A DNA stretch of 64,000 nt, from positions 5,475,703 through 5,539,702 of the forward strand of contig NC_064037.1 of the NCBI RefSeq assembly GCF_932526225.1, read 5' to 3'. Shown here in pieces: positions 46,701 to 57,647 of this stretch. A program made the position numbers and the translations under genes. The notes under the pieces are model-generated. The model made no database searches and was not told where the DNA came from. It saw only the letters and a list, made by a program, of their open reading frames with translations. The stretch's first letter is position 1, and the number at the start of each line of letters is the position of its first letter. This stretch comes from Nematostella vectensis (lineage: Eukaryota > Cnidaria > Anthozoa > Actiniaria > Edwardsiidae).

Positions 46701-49700
46701 TCTAAAAAATCATAAGTACAATGCTTATAAGGTGACGATAGGAACTGAACCTAGCATGGTTTTTGTTTGAGGATTTATATATGCTTTTGTAGTAGAACAT
46801 TCTGTACATTCTACCTTTTCCCTTGTCTTACTGGGCGTTTTCACAGAGCCCCTGTCCAGATGGGTCCTGTTGACCTGAGTGCTTTCAAACTCAGAAGGAG
46901 GAATCCCATCAACTTCAAGATCAGCTTCTAAAATCAAGAAAAGGAATCCAGCACATATTATATCATGAGGAAAATAAAATGACACTCTTTAATAGATCCT
47001 TCCAAATCCCTCCCATCCCTTCATCCCCCCGTCCCCTATTTGAGCTCCTGGATCCACCTTTGCATCAAGATCTTTTAAAATCATGGTTAATTCATCACAC
47101 TTAATTCAATAAAAGAAACTTTTTAATACCGTTTATGTTACTGGACACAAATGGATGGCGCAGTAGGTGTGGCCAGGTCAGCCTCTTGGTTGGATCTTTT
47201 GTCAGTAATCCTTGTAAAAAACTCTATGAACACAACAGACACAATAATATGTACAATGCAACACTATCTATACCCCCTTATTTACAGTAAAAGGAGCATG
47301 CTAGGGTATATTATACTTTGTAGTCTAAAGTGTTACTGTGAAAAAGCTCCTTACCTGAAAATCAGGGCTCATTGTTTCTGGCCATTTCACTGTATCCTAA
47401 AACAAAATCAAAGGGAAATCTGCATGAATTAAGTAAAAAAAAAATATGCCAACCTGCTACAACTCAAGGTATGTTAGCTCTAATGACAAGTTTTCAGAAC
47501 TCCTTCCTTTTTAGGATACCACCTAAAAAAACAAATTGCGAGAATGCAAGCTTTATGGTAGGGAAATTGCTAGTAATGTCGCAGAATTGCAATCATAGGC
47601 CATAATTGGCAGGGATAAACACCACTAGCTTTCACCATACCCTGCATATCTGGTTCACAAGTTGAAAGATGCTATTGGTGTAAAAAGGTGGAGTGCCAAC
47701 ACACAGCTCATATAAGATGCATCCAAGAGACCTGCAGAGAACCAGCAAGATGTTACAAATGGGAGAGAATGTGGACAAACAGTGGGATAAGGAGCATTTT
47801 GTTTTTATTTTCTTCAACCAGTTTCCATCCATGTTAAGTGAAGAGCACACCATGACAAACATGTTATTCAACATAATGCTAAAATTATTTCTTCTGCATT
47901 CAAGTGCCCTTTAATATTTTCTTTAGCTTTTGCAAAGTTTAATTCCAGATTCTTCCTTACCATAGGTCAGAGTTGTAGTCATATGGTTTCTCCTGAACCA
48001 GCTCAGGTGACATATATAATGGAGTTCCCTACAGACAAGACATAGAATGTAATGATAATTCATTATGGTCACATGTGTTTTTGTAGTAAACCTCATGAAG
48101 GTAGGGTGATAAGATTAAAAAACAAATGGTGATGTGATAACAGTGGCAGTGCTTGTGTTTTGTACTAAACAAAGTGCTTGTTAGAATAATCAGTAAATTG
48201 AATGCAAAGGCTTCTTCCATTGTGAGCAATGGCAGTATGGAGGCCTTAAAGCACATCCTCAAAGAGTGAGCAGGGAGTGCTGCCAGCCTCATTAGCCCTG
48301 CTATAATGTAATTATTTCAATTTTATAAAAGGTACTGGTAGAGACAAAGATGATGATTATTGATTCTACCTTTATAGATGTAAGGACCAGAGTATTAATG
48401 CTCATAGCTCTTGCAAATCTAAAATAAAATAGCACAGTTGTAATACATAATCCATTATTTCTAATGCTATGCTATACAAACTATAACTTACCCAAAGTCA
48501 CAAAGCTTAACAACTCCATGTTTTCCAATGAGAATGTTCTGTGGTTTCATATCTCGGTGAAGGATGCGGTGAGAGTGAAGGTAGTAAAGTGCCTTTACCA
48601 GTTGGCAAGCGATACGTTGCACCTACATTACACAAGATGCAGTTATGCCAAGTGCACACTAGCAACATAATAACATAACGACATGGGCGTGCGCACTATG
48701 TTTAGCCCGACATAACAACATGGACATAATGACATAAAAGAAAAAACATATTTTTTCTCTTATGTTGTTATGTCCATGTCGTTATGTCGAAGATAAGAGT
48801 GCGCGCGCCCATGTCATTATGTTGATATGTCTCTAGTGTGCACTAGGCATTAGAGAAAATGTAAATGATACAGACTTTCTAAGGTTTTTATGAATAGAGT
48901 ATTCTCTTTAAAAATATCTGTCCCTGCTTTGATTTTGAATTTAAATCTGTTGAGATATAACTTGTGTGATTAATGGTTTTGGAGGGTATGAAACGCTATG
49001 CAAATGAGAAGCTCATCTTAGTATTAAATCACATATGCTTGAATTACAGCAAATTCCAATCCATCCTACAATTAAAGTGGCCCACTCACATTTGGAAATG
49101 TGACCCACTCATTTGGAAGTCTGTTTTTTTGTGACTGTCACAAAAGTTTTTCTGTTTGCTAAAGTACATAGGCAGAGGGAAAAAATGGCATGAAATTTTC
49201 CAATTCTCAATATATAAGCTTAAGATTCCGCATACAAGGAGTTCCTCTAACCAAAAGCTTATTTCCAAATGTTAAAGAAATTTAGAAGATATGAAATTTA
49301 GGTAATAGCGAGCAAAGTTGGGTTAATATCTGATCGGAGCCCGACTTCTCCCTAAAAACAAGGAGAATTAATACTTTGAACATTTGAAAATTGCACTTCA
49401 AGCCTCATATCTCGAAGACGTCTCCATTAGAAAAAAATACTTTTTTGATATGTTGGTTTAAATAACATAAGGAACCTCTATACAAAAATTCAAGCTTACC
49501 AAAGTTAACCAGACCTTATTTTGGGAAAACTTGCCATTTTTTGCTCTGTCAAGTACATACCTGTTCCTCAGGCAGTGCGCCATCATCCTCTAGAATCTGG
49601 AAAAGCTCGCCAGCAGCATACTCAGTAACAACACATACCTAAAGTATAGCATTAACACTTAAAAAACTGACTTTATACACTGATTCAGAAAGGCATAATT

Positions 49701-51002
49701 GTACTATTTTTTGGTCAGCAGGCTCACCACTGAGCACCTTTGTTCATAGCCCATGACAAGATATTTTTTCAATATTCTGCAAAATCCTGCCAATGAATTT
49801 AAACTGCTTAACTGCCTGGTTGTGGCTTCTGTCATCCAAAGTTGTTCTGTCATCCAAACTTGTTGGAAAGACATTAAAGTGTCAGCTTATTAAAAAGCTT
49901 CAATTGTTTTGATTGACAGAAGCCAGAATGCAATAAACAAGTGCTCATTGTCATTAATTGATGGCATTAAATTGTACTAAAGTTTAGCTGGACTTTAAAA
50001 GCCTTGCTAAACATTCAAACATGTTTGTCAAACATTGAAATTGAACTCTCATGCGAGCATATTTGGCGAGGTGGCTAAACACAAAAAAATTTTCATAAAA
50101 CATGAGCGCACACATATTTTCCGTTATGATTACGTGAGAAATCAAAGTGGCGCCATGGGAATTTCAAGCTGTTATTGGATGAAAGCATGAGGTGCGTGCA
50201 ATGTATTTTGTGATGAGTGGCTAAACGATAAAACATGTACGTTCAACACAAATGTTTGATGAAAATGTTTTGATCTGGTTCAAACATCTGGACGTGTTGT
50301 GGAAGCCAATTAAGTGCCATGTTTTGTGGGTGGCATTTGCATAGAAACATTTGCGCAATGTTTGACAAACATGTTTGAATGTTTAGCTAGGCCTTAAGAC
50401 ACTGACTTTGACATTTGCGCAATGTTTGACAAACATGTTTGAATGTTTAGCTAGGCCTAAGACACTGACTTTGACAATAAATCTGCACTCTCACCTCTTG
50501 TGGGGTCTCAAATGAGTCAAGCAGTCTGATAATATTCTCGTGTTGTAGCCCCCGCATTATGTCGATCTCCCGCTGAAGGCATTTCAACTCTTTTTCTGAC
50601 CTTCCAGTCTTGGGTATGAATTTCAAAGCTACAAACTGAGAAATATACAAGTTTTTTGTTGTTGTTTGGTTGATATTTGAACACACATCAAACATTAATT
50701 TGAAAAAAAAGATCTCAAAGTAAAAGATACGGATGCATCTTTACAAACACAGCATCATTGTATTTAGAAGTTTAAGAATAAGCCATGACAATCTTCCTTC
50801 CAATCAATTCCCAGTCAGATATCAATAAAATCAAGTTAGTCTATCTATCAGTCTAATTTCCATTCCAATGAGAGCCACATATCGATCAAAACATCGACCA
50901 TATAGAGCAAAGACTTACGTTTCCAGTGTATTTCCTTCTCCCCTTATAAACTTTACCGAAAGATCCCTCGCCAATTAGCTCCAGTATATGGTAGTTCTCC
51001 AT
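28714..51002 (-). CDS. STK36: Serine/threonine kinase 36 (Fused homologue)
   Basis: Thirty-five coding exons, 4146 nt, 1381 aa (human about 1315), every junction GT-AG and in phase. Exon coordinates are given in the three block entries that follow. An N-terminal kinase domain (residues 4-254) precedes a Lys-rich linker and a long helical HEAT/ARM-like C-terminal region. The C-terminus clearly matches STK36: [64 protein letters not shown] and VLISIG. Known role: STK36 builds the ciliary central pair with KIF27 in vertebrates, and Fused acts in Hedgehog signalling in flies. The introns host a GPCR pseudogene, a LINE end, MITEs and five tandem arrays. It lies downstream of the 51.8-kb satellite and in the same orientation as SLC6. 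Confidence 0.95.
29061..29228. repeat. 73-bp tandem duplication spanning the STK36 exon 34 donor
   Basis: Three copies lie 73 bp apart. On the minus strand each reads CTGTATTGCAGAAACCCCGT, then ATGTAGACAG/GTCAGTGTGA. The first, at 29191, is the real exon end. The second keeps the same donor at 29118. The third has lost it (ACAG/ATCAGT). Confidence 0.9.
30183..30336. mobile_element. MITE with about 35-bp inverted repeats in STK36 intron 31
   Basis: The left end reads AGATCTCATTTTTGCGTGCG, TCTGCCCTCTAATAGA. The right end in reverse complement reads AGATCTTATTTTTTGTGCGT, CCTGCCCTCTTATAGACGC. It has no ORF. Confidence 0.75.
31965..32515. repeat. 98-bp tandem repeat, about 5.5 copies, ending at the STK36 exon 29 acceptor
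   Basis: The unit AATTCAGAGCGTCACAAGTA continues CAACAATGCTGACACGAGTT, CACATTCCAACAACTATTAA, ATCATGCAACAGTCTTATTA and CACAACTCACAAACAGAG. Copies at 32265, 32363 and 32461 are nearly identical. The copy next to exon 29 carries the real acceptor tract (CTGTTTGTAG on the minus strand). A second piece of the exon start (GGCGGAGTTGTT) recurs near 32568-32582 beyond the array. Confidence 0.9.
33400..33745. repeat. Three diverged repeats with paired CRE-like palindromes in STK36 intron 26
   Basis: Units of roughly 110-140 bp share ATATCTC(T/A)TGAA.GAAACAT, TATG.CAACC and GTGACGTCAT(C/T)GATGACGTCAC. The 22-bp sequence at 33574-33595 is a perfect palindrome made of two TGACGTCA sites separated by TCGA. 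The copy at 33706-33727 has one mismatch. Confidence 0.7.
34927..36016 (+). pseudogene. Rhodopsin-family (class A) GPCR, frameshifted, nested antisense in STK36 intron 26
   Basis: An intronless seven-TM sequence is spread over three frames. TM1 ([20 protein letters not shown]) is in one frame. TM2 to TM5 are in the next: [13 protein letters not shown], then TM3 ending ATVDRLIAF (DRL in place of DRY), up to the loop with [10 protein letters not shown]6-TM7 are in the third: [17 protein letters not shown] and [14 protein letters not shown]. Each shift equals one missing base, near 35218 (GGAAAACC) and near 35740 (GAAAGG). Both are in A-runs, so a sequencing error is possible. A long C-run precedes the gene. 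I cannot name the ligand class. If the shifts are errors, it would be a complete single-exon receptor. Confidence 0.75.
36940..37265. repeat. Degenerate tandem repeat with a G-run, just past the STK36 exon 26 donor
   Basis: Irregular units of about 60-70 bp contain ATATAAAACACA, ATCTAAGT(T/A)CGAA and G-rich tracts. A pure G-run lies near 36997-37020. The array ends a few bases from the exon 26 donor at 37270. Confidence 0.6.
37360..37590. repeat. Short degenerate CGTGACA/GATAGT repeat beside the STK36 exon 26 acceptor
   Basis: Many copies of CACGTGACA, GCACGTG and CAGATGATAGT(G) at irregular 25-40 bp spacing. It contains several CACGTG E-box sequences. No coding signal. Confidence 0.6.
38110..38800. 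repeat. 21-bp minisatellite, about 32 copies, in STK36 intron 23
   Basis: The unit TGGTGGTACGGTGAAGTACTG (positions about 38230-38250) repeats with T/C changes (GGTATGGTGAAG). The 21-bp length keeps frames open on both strands, which produces long artefactual ORFs. Confidence 0.92.
39905..40075. repeat. 96-bp tandem duplication spanning the STK36 exon 20 donor
   Basis: On the minus strand the exon end TTCTAGATGCGTCACACAGA ... GCACAAACCCAG/GTGTCTAACACAATA recurs 96 bp downstream as TTCTAGATACATCACATACA ... GCACAAACCCAG/GGTTCCCTAACACAATA. The reading frame stays open through the second copy, until a stop just after it. The second copy has no GT at the equivalent position. Confidence 0.88.
41811..42214 (+). 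mobile_element. 3' end of a CR1/L2-like non-LTR retrotransposon in STK36 intron 17
   Basis: The ORF (41805-42134) encodes the conserved C-terminal tail of reverse transcriptase: [19 protein letters not shown], then [16 protein letters not shown] and the CNTNRLLNF end. It is followed by a short 3' region ending in a (TCTA)n tail at about 42195-42214, as CR1/L2 elements do. It is heavily 5' truncated, antisense to STK36, and its left edge abuts the acceptor of exon 18. Confidence 0.75.
43560..43915. repeat. Tandem duplicates of the STK36 exon 14 donor region
   Basis: The true junction on the minus strand is AAACCTTCTCTTTATAAG/GTAACATGACTACCACCCCAAC. Three further copies lie in the following intron with changes: AAACCTCATTATAAGGGAC, AAACCTTCTCAAAATAAGGTAA and AAACCTGCTC..AAAGATAAC, each followed by ATGACTA(C/A)CA-like sequence. 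A G-run near 43747-43762 interrupts the series. Confidence 0.8.
44600..46115. repeat. 1.5-kb GATGATGGACATG-type microsatellite/minisatellite in STK36 intron 12
   Basis: Irregular mixtures of GATGATGAT, GGACATGGAT and GGACAAGTTTGATGAT fill the intron. Larger units (about 130 bp) can be seen where GGACAAGTTTGATGATGATG recurs. It gives long Ser/Ile/His ORFs on the minus strand, which are artefacts. Confidence 0.92.
46165..46927 (-). other. STK36: STK36 exons 10-12: charged Lys/Gln-rich linker
   Basis: Exons 46927-46815, 46701-46434, 46340-46165. They encode a low-complexity, strongly basic stretch (many K, Q, E; for example [20 protein letters not shown]) followed by a more acidic segment with [19 protein letters not shown]. 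It is probably disordered. Family members differ greatly here, so length is not informative. Confidence 0.9.
48646..48849. mobile_element. Foldback MITE with TTA target duplication in STK36 intron 3
   Basis: The left end TGCCAAGTGCACACTAGC and the right end GCACTAGGCA pair as inverted repeats, and the pairing continues inward through ACATGGGCG.GCGCAC and the ACATAACAACATGGACATAA block. Almost the whole element can form one hairpin. TTA flanks both ends (48643-48645 and 48850-48852), which fits PIF/Harbinger-type insertion. Confidence 0.85.
49996..50476. mobile_element. MITE with inverted ends, plus a 64-bp duplication of its right end (STK36 intron 2)
   Basis: The left end AGCCTTGCTAAACATTCAAA, CATGTTTGTCAAACATTG is inverted at the right as CAATGTTTGACAAACATG, TTTGAATGTTTAGCTAGGCC (to about 50396). 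The right 64 bp, including ACACTGACTTTGACATTTGC, is then duplicated in tandem up to 50476. Confidence 0.75.
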
Positions 51003-51805
51003 CGTGTCGACGCTAATCACCAAATGTGTTTGAAAATATAAATACCGGGCGCCATCTTGACAACGTCAACAACATTAACAGAAACTAGCATGACTCGAGA
51101 GAAAATTATCCAAAGTAACAATCGACCAACTCTTACATGCTTTTCTTGTTTGATTTTTGAGCCATGGATTAAAAATATAAGTTTAAGATAAATACGGACG
51201 CTAATGCTAGCAGGTTTCTTGGAAAACCCAAATCTCGCGCCTTTATCGTTTGATAGCCGCCATGTTAAATCACGTGTTATCGCCACAGGCATACCATAAA
51301 CTAAGAAAGAAGATCGAGAATTAATTTTATTTGGGAAGAGTAGGGACGGAAGACAGGAGTGGTGGATATTCCACTTGTTTGTGCATGGAAAAAGCTCGCC
51401 CATGGCCACAATACTGTCGCAATTTGTAATAAACTTGTAGCAATTTGTTATAACCGTCGTAATTTGTAATAAACTTGACGCAATTTGTTATAACCAAAGC
51501 TACCACATTTTGTAGGTTGTTTATTTTGGTTTGGACATGAAGTAGAACATCTATATAACTGACCTCTATAGCGGACTACATCTATTTAATCAGCACTATT
51601 CAAAGTTTCAATTTAATATTTTCCTGTCAAACTCAATAATTAAAGGGAAAGGTGATTAGCAACATTTTAACTTAGTGCCCCCCTCTGGTTTTACAGCCCC
51701 CCGCATACCTTTTCAAACAGGCACATTTTCCTGTCCTGAGGGTGCCATTATTTGGAGGTTCCCCTTCATGTTTGTTATGTGGTCCTTGGGTGGCAACACC
51801 AAGAG
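51003..51805. other. STK36 upstream region
   Basis: No gene seen. It should hold the STK36 5' UTR and promoter. A two-copy 38-bp repeat (CGCAATTTGTAATAAACTTG and relatives) lies at 51417-51495. At about 51545-51590 the phrase ATAACTGACCTCTATAGCGG resembles the satellite unit that starts further on. Confidence 0.5.
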
Positions 51806-54800
51806 ACCACCCAATAACAATCAGCAGAACCTCCATATAACGGACACACCAAGAGAACACCCCATAACAAACAATCAGCAGAACCTCCATATAACGGACA
51901 CACCAAGAGAACACCCCATAACAAACAATCAGCAGAACCTCCATTTAACGGACACACCAAGAGAACACCCCATAACAAACAATCAGCAGAACCTCCATAT
52001 AACGGACACACCAAGAGAACACCCCATAACAAACAATCAGCAGAACCTCCATATAACGGACACACCAAGAGAACACCCCATAACAAACAATCAGCAGAAC
52101 CTCCATATAACGGACACACCAAGAGAACACCCCATAACAAACAATCAGCAGAACCTCCATATAACGGACACACCAAGAGAACACCCCATAACAAACAATC
52201 AGCAGAACCTCCATATAACGGACACACCAAGAGAACACCCCATAACAAACAATCAGCAGAACCTCCATATAACGGACACACCAAGAGAACACCCCATAAC
52301 AAACAATCAGCAGAACCTCCATATAACGGACACACCAAGAGAACACCCCATAACAAACAATCAGCAGAACCTCCATATAACGGACACACCAAGAGAACAC
52401 CCCATAACAAACAATCAGCAGAACCTCCATATAACGGACACACCAAGAGAACACCCCATAACAAACAATCAGCAGAACCTCCATATAACGGACACACCAA
52501 GAGAACACCCCATAACAAACAATCAGCAGAACCTCCATATAACGGACACACCAAGAGAACACCCCATAACAAACAATCAGCAGAACCTCCATATAACGGA
52601 CACACCAAGAGAACACCCCATAACAAACAATCAGCAGAACCTCCATTTAACGGACACACCAAGAGAACACCCCATAACAAACAATCAGCAGAACCTCCAT
52701 ATAACGGACACACCAAGAGAACACCCCATAACAAACAATCAGCAGAACCTCCATATAACGGACACACCAAGAGAACACCCCATAACAAACAATCAGCAGA
52801 ACCTCCATATAACGGACACACCAAGAGAACACCCCATAACAAACAATCAGCAGAACCTCCATATAACGGACACACCAAGAGAACACCCCATAACAAACAA
52901 TCAGCAGAACCTCCATATAACGGACACACCAAGAGACCACCCAATAACAATCAGCAGAACCTCCATATAACGGACACACCAAGAGACCACCCCATAACAA
53001 TCAGCAGAACCTCCATATAACGGACACACCAAGAGAACACCCAATAACAATCAGCAGAACCTCCATATAACGCACACACCAAGAGACCACCCCATAAACA
53101 AACAACCAGCAGAACCTCCATATAACGGACACACCAAGAGACCACCCCATAACAATCAGCAGAACCTCCATATAACGGACACACCAAGAGACCACCCCAT
53201 AACAAACAATCAGCAGAACCTCCATATAACGGACACACCAAGAGAACACCCCATAACAAACAATCAGCAGAACCTCCATATAACGGACACACCAAGAGAA
53301 CACCCCATAACAAACAATCAGCAGAACCTCCATATAACGGACACACCAAGAGACCACCCAATAACAATCAGCAGAACCTCCATATAACGGACACACCAAG
53401 AGAACACCCCATAACAATCAGCAGAACCTCCATATAACGGACACACCAAGAGACCACCCCATAACAAACAATCAGCAGAACCTCCATATAACGGACACAC
53501 CAAGAGAACACCCCATAACAAACAATCAGCAGAACCTCCATATAACGGACACACCAAGAGAACACCCCATAACAAACAATCAGCAGAACCTCCATATAAC
53601 GGACACACCAAGAGACCACCCAATAACAATCAGCAGAACCTCCATATAACGGACACACCAAGAGAACACCCCATAACAATCAGCAGAACCTCCATAAAAC
53701 GGACACACCAAGAGAACACCCCATAACAAACAATCAGCAGAAACTCCATATAACGGACACACCAAGAGAACACCCCATAACAAACAATCAGCAGAACCTC
53801 CATATAACGGACACACCAAGAGAACACCCCATAACAAACAATCAGCAGAACCTCCATATAACGGACACACCAAGAGACCACCCCATAACAAACAATCAAC
53901 AGAACCTCCATATAACGGACACACCAAGAGAACACCCCATAACAAACAATCAGCAGAACCTCCATATAACGGACACACCAAGAGAACACCCAATAACAAT
54001 CAGCAGAACCTCCATATAACGGACACACCAAGAGAACACCCCATAACAAACAATCAGCAGAACCTCCATAAAACGGACACACCAAAAGAACACCCCATAA
54101 CAAACAATCAGCAGAAACTCCATATAACGGACACACCAAGAGAACACCCCATAACAAACAATCAGCAGAACCTCCATAAAACGGACACACCAAGAGAACA
54201 CCCCATAACAAACAATCAGCAGAACCTCCATATAACGGACACACCAAGAGAACACCCCATAACAAACAATCAGCAGAACCTCCATATAACGGACACACCA
54301 AGAGAACACCCCATAACAAACAATCAGCAGAACCTCCATATAACGGACACACCAAGAGAACACCCCATAACAAACAATCAGCAGAACCTCCATATAACGG
54401 ACACACCAAGAGAACACCCCATAACAAACAATCAGCAGAACCTCCATACAACGGACACACCAAGAGAACACCCAATAACAATCAGCAGAACCTCCATATA
54501 ACGCACACACCAAGAGACCACCCCATAACAAACAACCAGCAGAACCTCCATATAACGGACACACCAAGAGACCACCCCATAACAATCAGCAGAACCTCCA
54601 TATAACGGACACACCAAGAGACCACCCCATAACAAACAACCAGTAGAACCTCCATATAATGGACACACCAAGAGACCACCCCATAACAATCAGCAGAACC
54701 TCCATATAATGGACACACCAAGAGACCACCCCATAACAAACAATCAGCAGAACCTCCATATAACGGACACACCAAGAGACCACCCAATAACAATCAGCAG

Positions 54801-56622
54801 AACCTCCATATAACGGACACACCAAGAGAACACCCCATAACAATCAGCAGAACCTCCATAAAACGGACACACCAAGAGAACACCCCATAACAAACAATCA
54901 GCAGAAACTCCATATAACGGACACACCAAGAGAACACCCCATAACAAACAATCAGCAGAACCTCCATATAACGGACACACCAAGAGAACACCCCATAACA
55001 AACAATCAGCAGAACCTCCATATAACGGACACACCAAGAGAACACCCCATAACAAACAATCAGCAGAACCTCCATATAACGGACACACCAAGAGACCACC
55101 CAATAACAATCAGCAGAACCTCCATATAACGGACACACCAAGAGAACACCCCATAACAATCAGCAGAACCTCCATATAACGGACACACCAAGAGACCACC
55201 CCATAACAAACAATCAGCAGAACCTCCATATAACGGACACACCAAGAGAACACCCCATAACAAACAATCAGCAGAACCTCCATATAACGGACACACCAAG
55301 AGAACACCCCATAACAAACAATCAGCAGAACCTCCATATAACGGACACACCAAGAGACCACCCAATAACAATCAGCAGAACCTCCATATAACGGACACAC
55401 CAAGAGAACACCCCATAACAATCAGCAGAACCTCCATAAAACGGACACACCAAGAGAACACCCCATAACAAACAATCAGCAGAAACTCCATATAACGGAC
55501 ACACCAAGAGAACACCCCATAACAAACAATCAGCAGAACCTCCATATAACGGACACACCAAGAGAACACCCCATAACAAACAATCAGCAGAACCTCCATA
55601 TAACGGACACACCAAGAGACCACCCCATAACAAACAATCAACAGAACCTCCATATAACGGACACACCAAGAGAACACCCCATAACAAACAATCAGCAGAA
55701 CCTCCATATAACGGACACACCAAGAGAACACCCAATAACAATCAGCAGAACCTCCATATAACGGACACACCAAGAGAACACCCCATAACAAACAATCAGC
55801 AGAACCTCCATAAAACGGACACACCAAAAGAACACCCCATAACAAACAATCAGCAGAAACTCCATATAACGGACACACCAAGAGAACACCCCATAACAAA
55901 CAATCAGCAGAACCTCCATAAAACGGACACACCAAGAGAACACCCCATAACAAACAATCAGCAGAACCTCCATATAACGGACACACCAAGAGAACACCCC
56001 ATAACAAACAATCAGCAGAACCTCCATATAACGGACACACCAAGAGAACACCCCATAACAAACAATCAGCAGAACCTCCATATAACGGACACACCAAGAG
56101 AACACCCCATAACAAACAATCAGCAGAACCTCCATATAACGGACACACCAAGAGAACACCCCATAACAAACAATCAGCAGAACCTCCATACAACGGACAC
56201 ACCAAGAGAACACCCAATAACAATCAGCAGAACCTCCATATAACGCACACACCAAGAGACCACCCCATAACAAACAACCAGCAGAACCTCCATATAACGG
56301 ACACACCAAGAGACCACCCCATAACAATCAGCAGAACCTCCATATAACGGACACACCAAGAGACCACCCCATAACAAACAACCAGTAGAACCTCCATATA
56401 ATGGACACACCAAGAGACCACCCCATAACAATCAGCAGAACCTCCATATAATGGACACACCAAGAGACCACCCCATAACAAACAATCAGCAGAACCTCCA
56501 TATAACGGACACACCAAGAGAACACCCCATAACAAACAATCAACAGAACTTCCATATAACGGACACACCAAGAGAACACCCCATAACAAACAATCAGCAG
56601 AACCTCCATATAACGGACACCC
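51806..56622. repeat. 4.8-kb satellite of 54-bp and 50-bp units, about 90 copies
   Basis: The main unit reads CAGAACCTCCATATAACGGA, CACACCAAGAGAACACCCCA, TAACAAACAATCAG. A shorter form lacks ACAA in the last part (CCATAACAATCAG). From about 51835 to 52920 the 54-bp units are practically identical. After that 50- and 54-bp units alternate. Fifty-four is a multiple of three and the unit has no stop in several frames, so ORFs of up to 431 codons appear on both strands, all artefacts. It ends sharply before CCACCCACAGTGGG at about 56622. Confidence 0.96.
53000..56560. repeat. 1742-bp higher-order repeat within the satellite, two tandem copies
   Basis: Rare variants recur at a constant offset of 1742 bp: CAGTAGAACC at 54641 and 56383, ACCAAAAGAA at 54081 and 55823, and TCCATAAAAC at 53691 and 55433. 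The block from about 53.3 to 54.8 kb therefore repeats as about 55.06-56.54 kb. Exact block edges are uncertain. Confidence 0.88.
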
Positions 56623-56901
56623 ACCCACAGTGGGTACAAAAAAATCCTTGAACACAAAAAAATTCCTCTTCATTAAGGAAAAAGCAGCCAGAAATCATTA
56701 TAATACCCATTGAGAACTGGGTTTGCAATTTCTGCTACCCTTTTCGATCACATAAAGGTTTATAGAATTTGGACCCCCTGATCAATGATTTGGACCACAC
56801 ATGATCAAATGAAATAATATCGAGTGGAATACCACAATAAATAGTATATATGAGGTCACAATATCATACAGCAAACACCAAAAGCTTATGAATAAAACAA
56901 C

Positions 56902-56907
56902 TTTATT
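56902..56907 (-). terminator. Polyadenylation signal of the minus-strand SR gene
   Basis: CAATAAAG on the minus strand, about 740 bp past the stop at 57648, marks the likely 3' end. The satellite ends roughly 280 bp further downstream. Confidence 0.5.
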
Positions 56908-57647
56908 GGGCTTCAACAGCATATAACAAAAATTTAAAAACTCTGTAACTACAATAGCTAGATACTGCTTGCACACTCTCCTTTGGCAGACATTAGTAAA
57001 AACAAGGTCACCACAGGCCTTCATTGGCTGGCCAAAGGAGAGGACTGCAAGCATTGTACAATAGCTAACAATTTCATATATCACAAATGAGAAATCAATA
57101 GTTACAATTAAGATCAAGGTGTTTGGATATGGATGAATGACATCTAAATCTATGGGAGGAGCAGAGAATGTTCACACGTATAGCGGGTCTATAAAATGTG
57201 CTAACATGACTACTGGTTGAAGCACAAAGGAAACAACACTTGATTCATAAAGACTTCTGAAAGAAATACAAAATATTAAAAAAAAACTGTTAGAATGGGA
57301 TGGAAGAGAGAGTATGTCACAAGACAGGTCAAAGGCAATGAGAAAAAAAAACAAGTAAACAAGCTACATCACAAGTTCTCTGTATGCCATCATTTAACCA
57401 GCAATCCAAAATTTTCACATATGCTAGCCTGAAAAAGATCTTTTGGCCCTTTTGGTGATATATTTAGAATTTCAACATATAGCAAGGTCAACAGAAACTT
57501 ACTACTCTACATTATGTGCAAACTAGATATGAAACCCTTTGTGTGAATTCATTAGCAATGCCCTAGGGAAAATATTTCCCCACAGCCTTCTCACAATGTC
57601 AAAAGGTGACAGCTATACCTTCTTCAAAAGTACGGCTGCTTTACGAT

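Larger units (their letters stand above)
47130..51002 (-). other. STK36: STK36 exons 1-9: protein kinase domain
   Basis: Exons 51002-50919, 50635-50495, 49638-49561, 48622-48492, 48418-48370, 48028-47961, 47731-47641, 47396-47355, 47223-47130. All catalytic residues are present: glycine loop GEGSFGKV (11-18), Lys33 in VALK, Glu51 in REI, HRD 123-125 with MKPQN, DFG 143-145, and SPE 168-170. The domain ends at LLRHPFV (about 248-254). It should therefore be an active kinase, unlike some degenerate Fused homologues. The start MENYHILE is the usual family start. Confidence 0.95.

Noticed and set aside
51017-51409. 130-codon minus-strand ORF just upstream of STK36
   Set aside because: It has no family similarity and falls where the STK36 5' UTR and promoter are expected; it may include upstream-ORF sequence but nothing supports a protein.
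51675-52970. A 431-codon ORF on the plus strand and long ORFs on the minus strand
   Set aside because: They consist only of an 18-residue unit repeated by the 54-bp satellite; open frames follow from the unit length, and there is no start context, splice pattern or family similarity.
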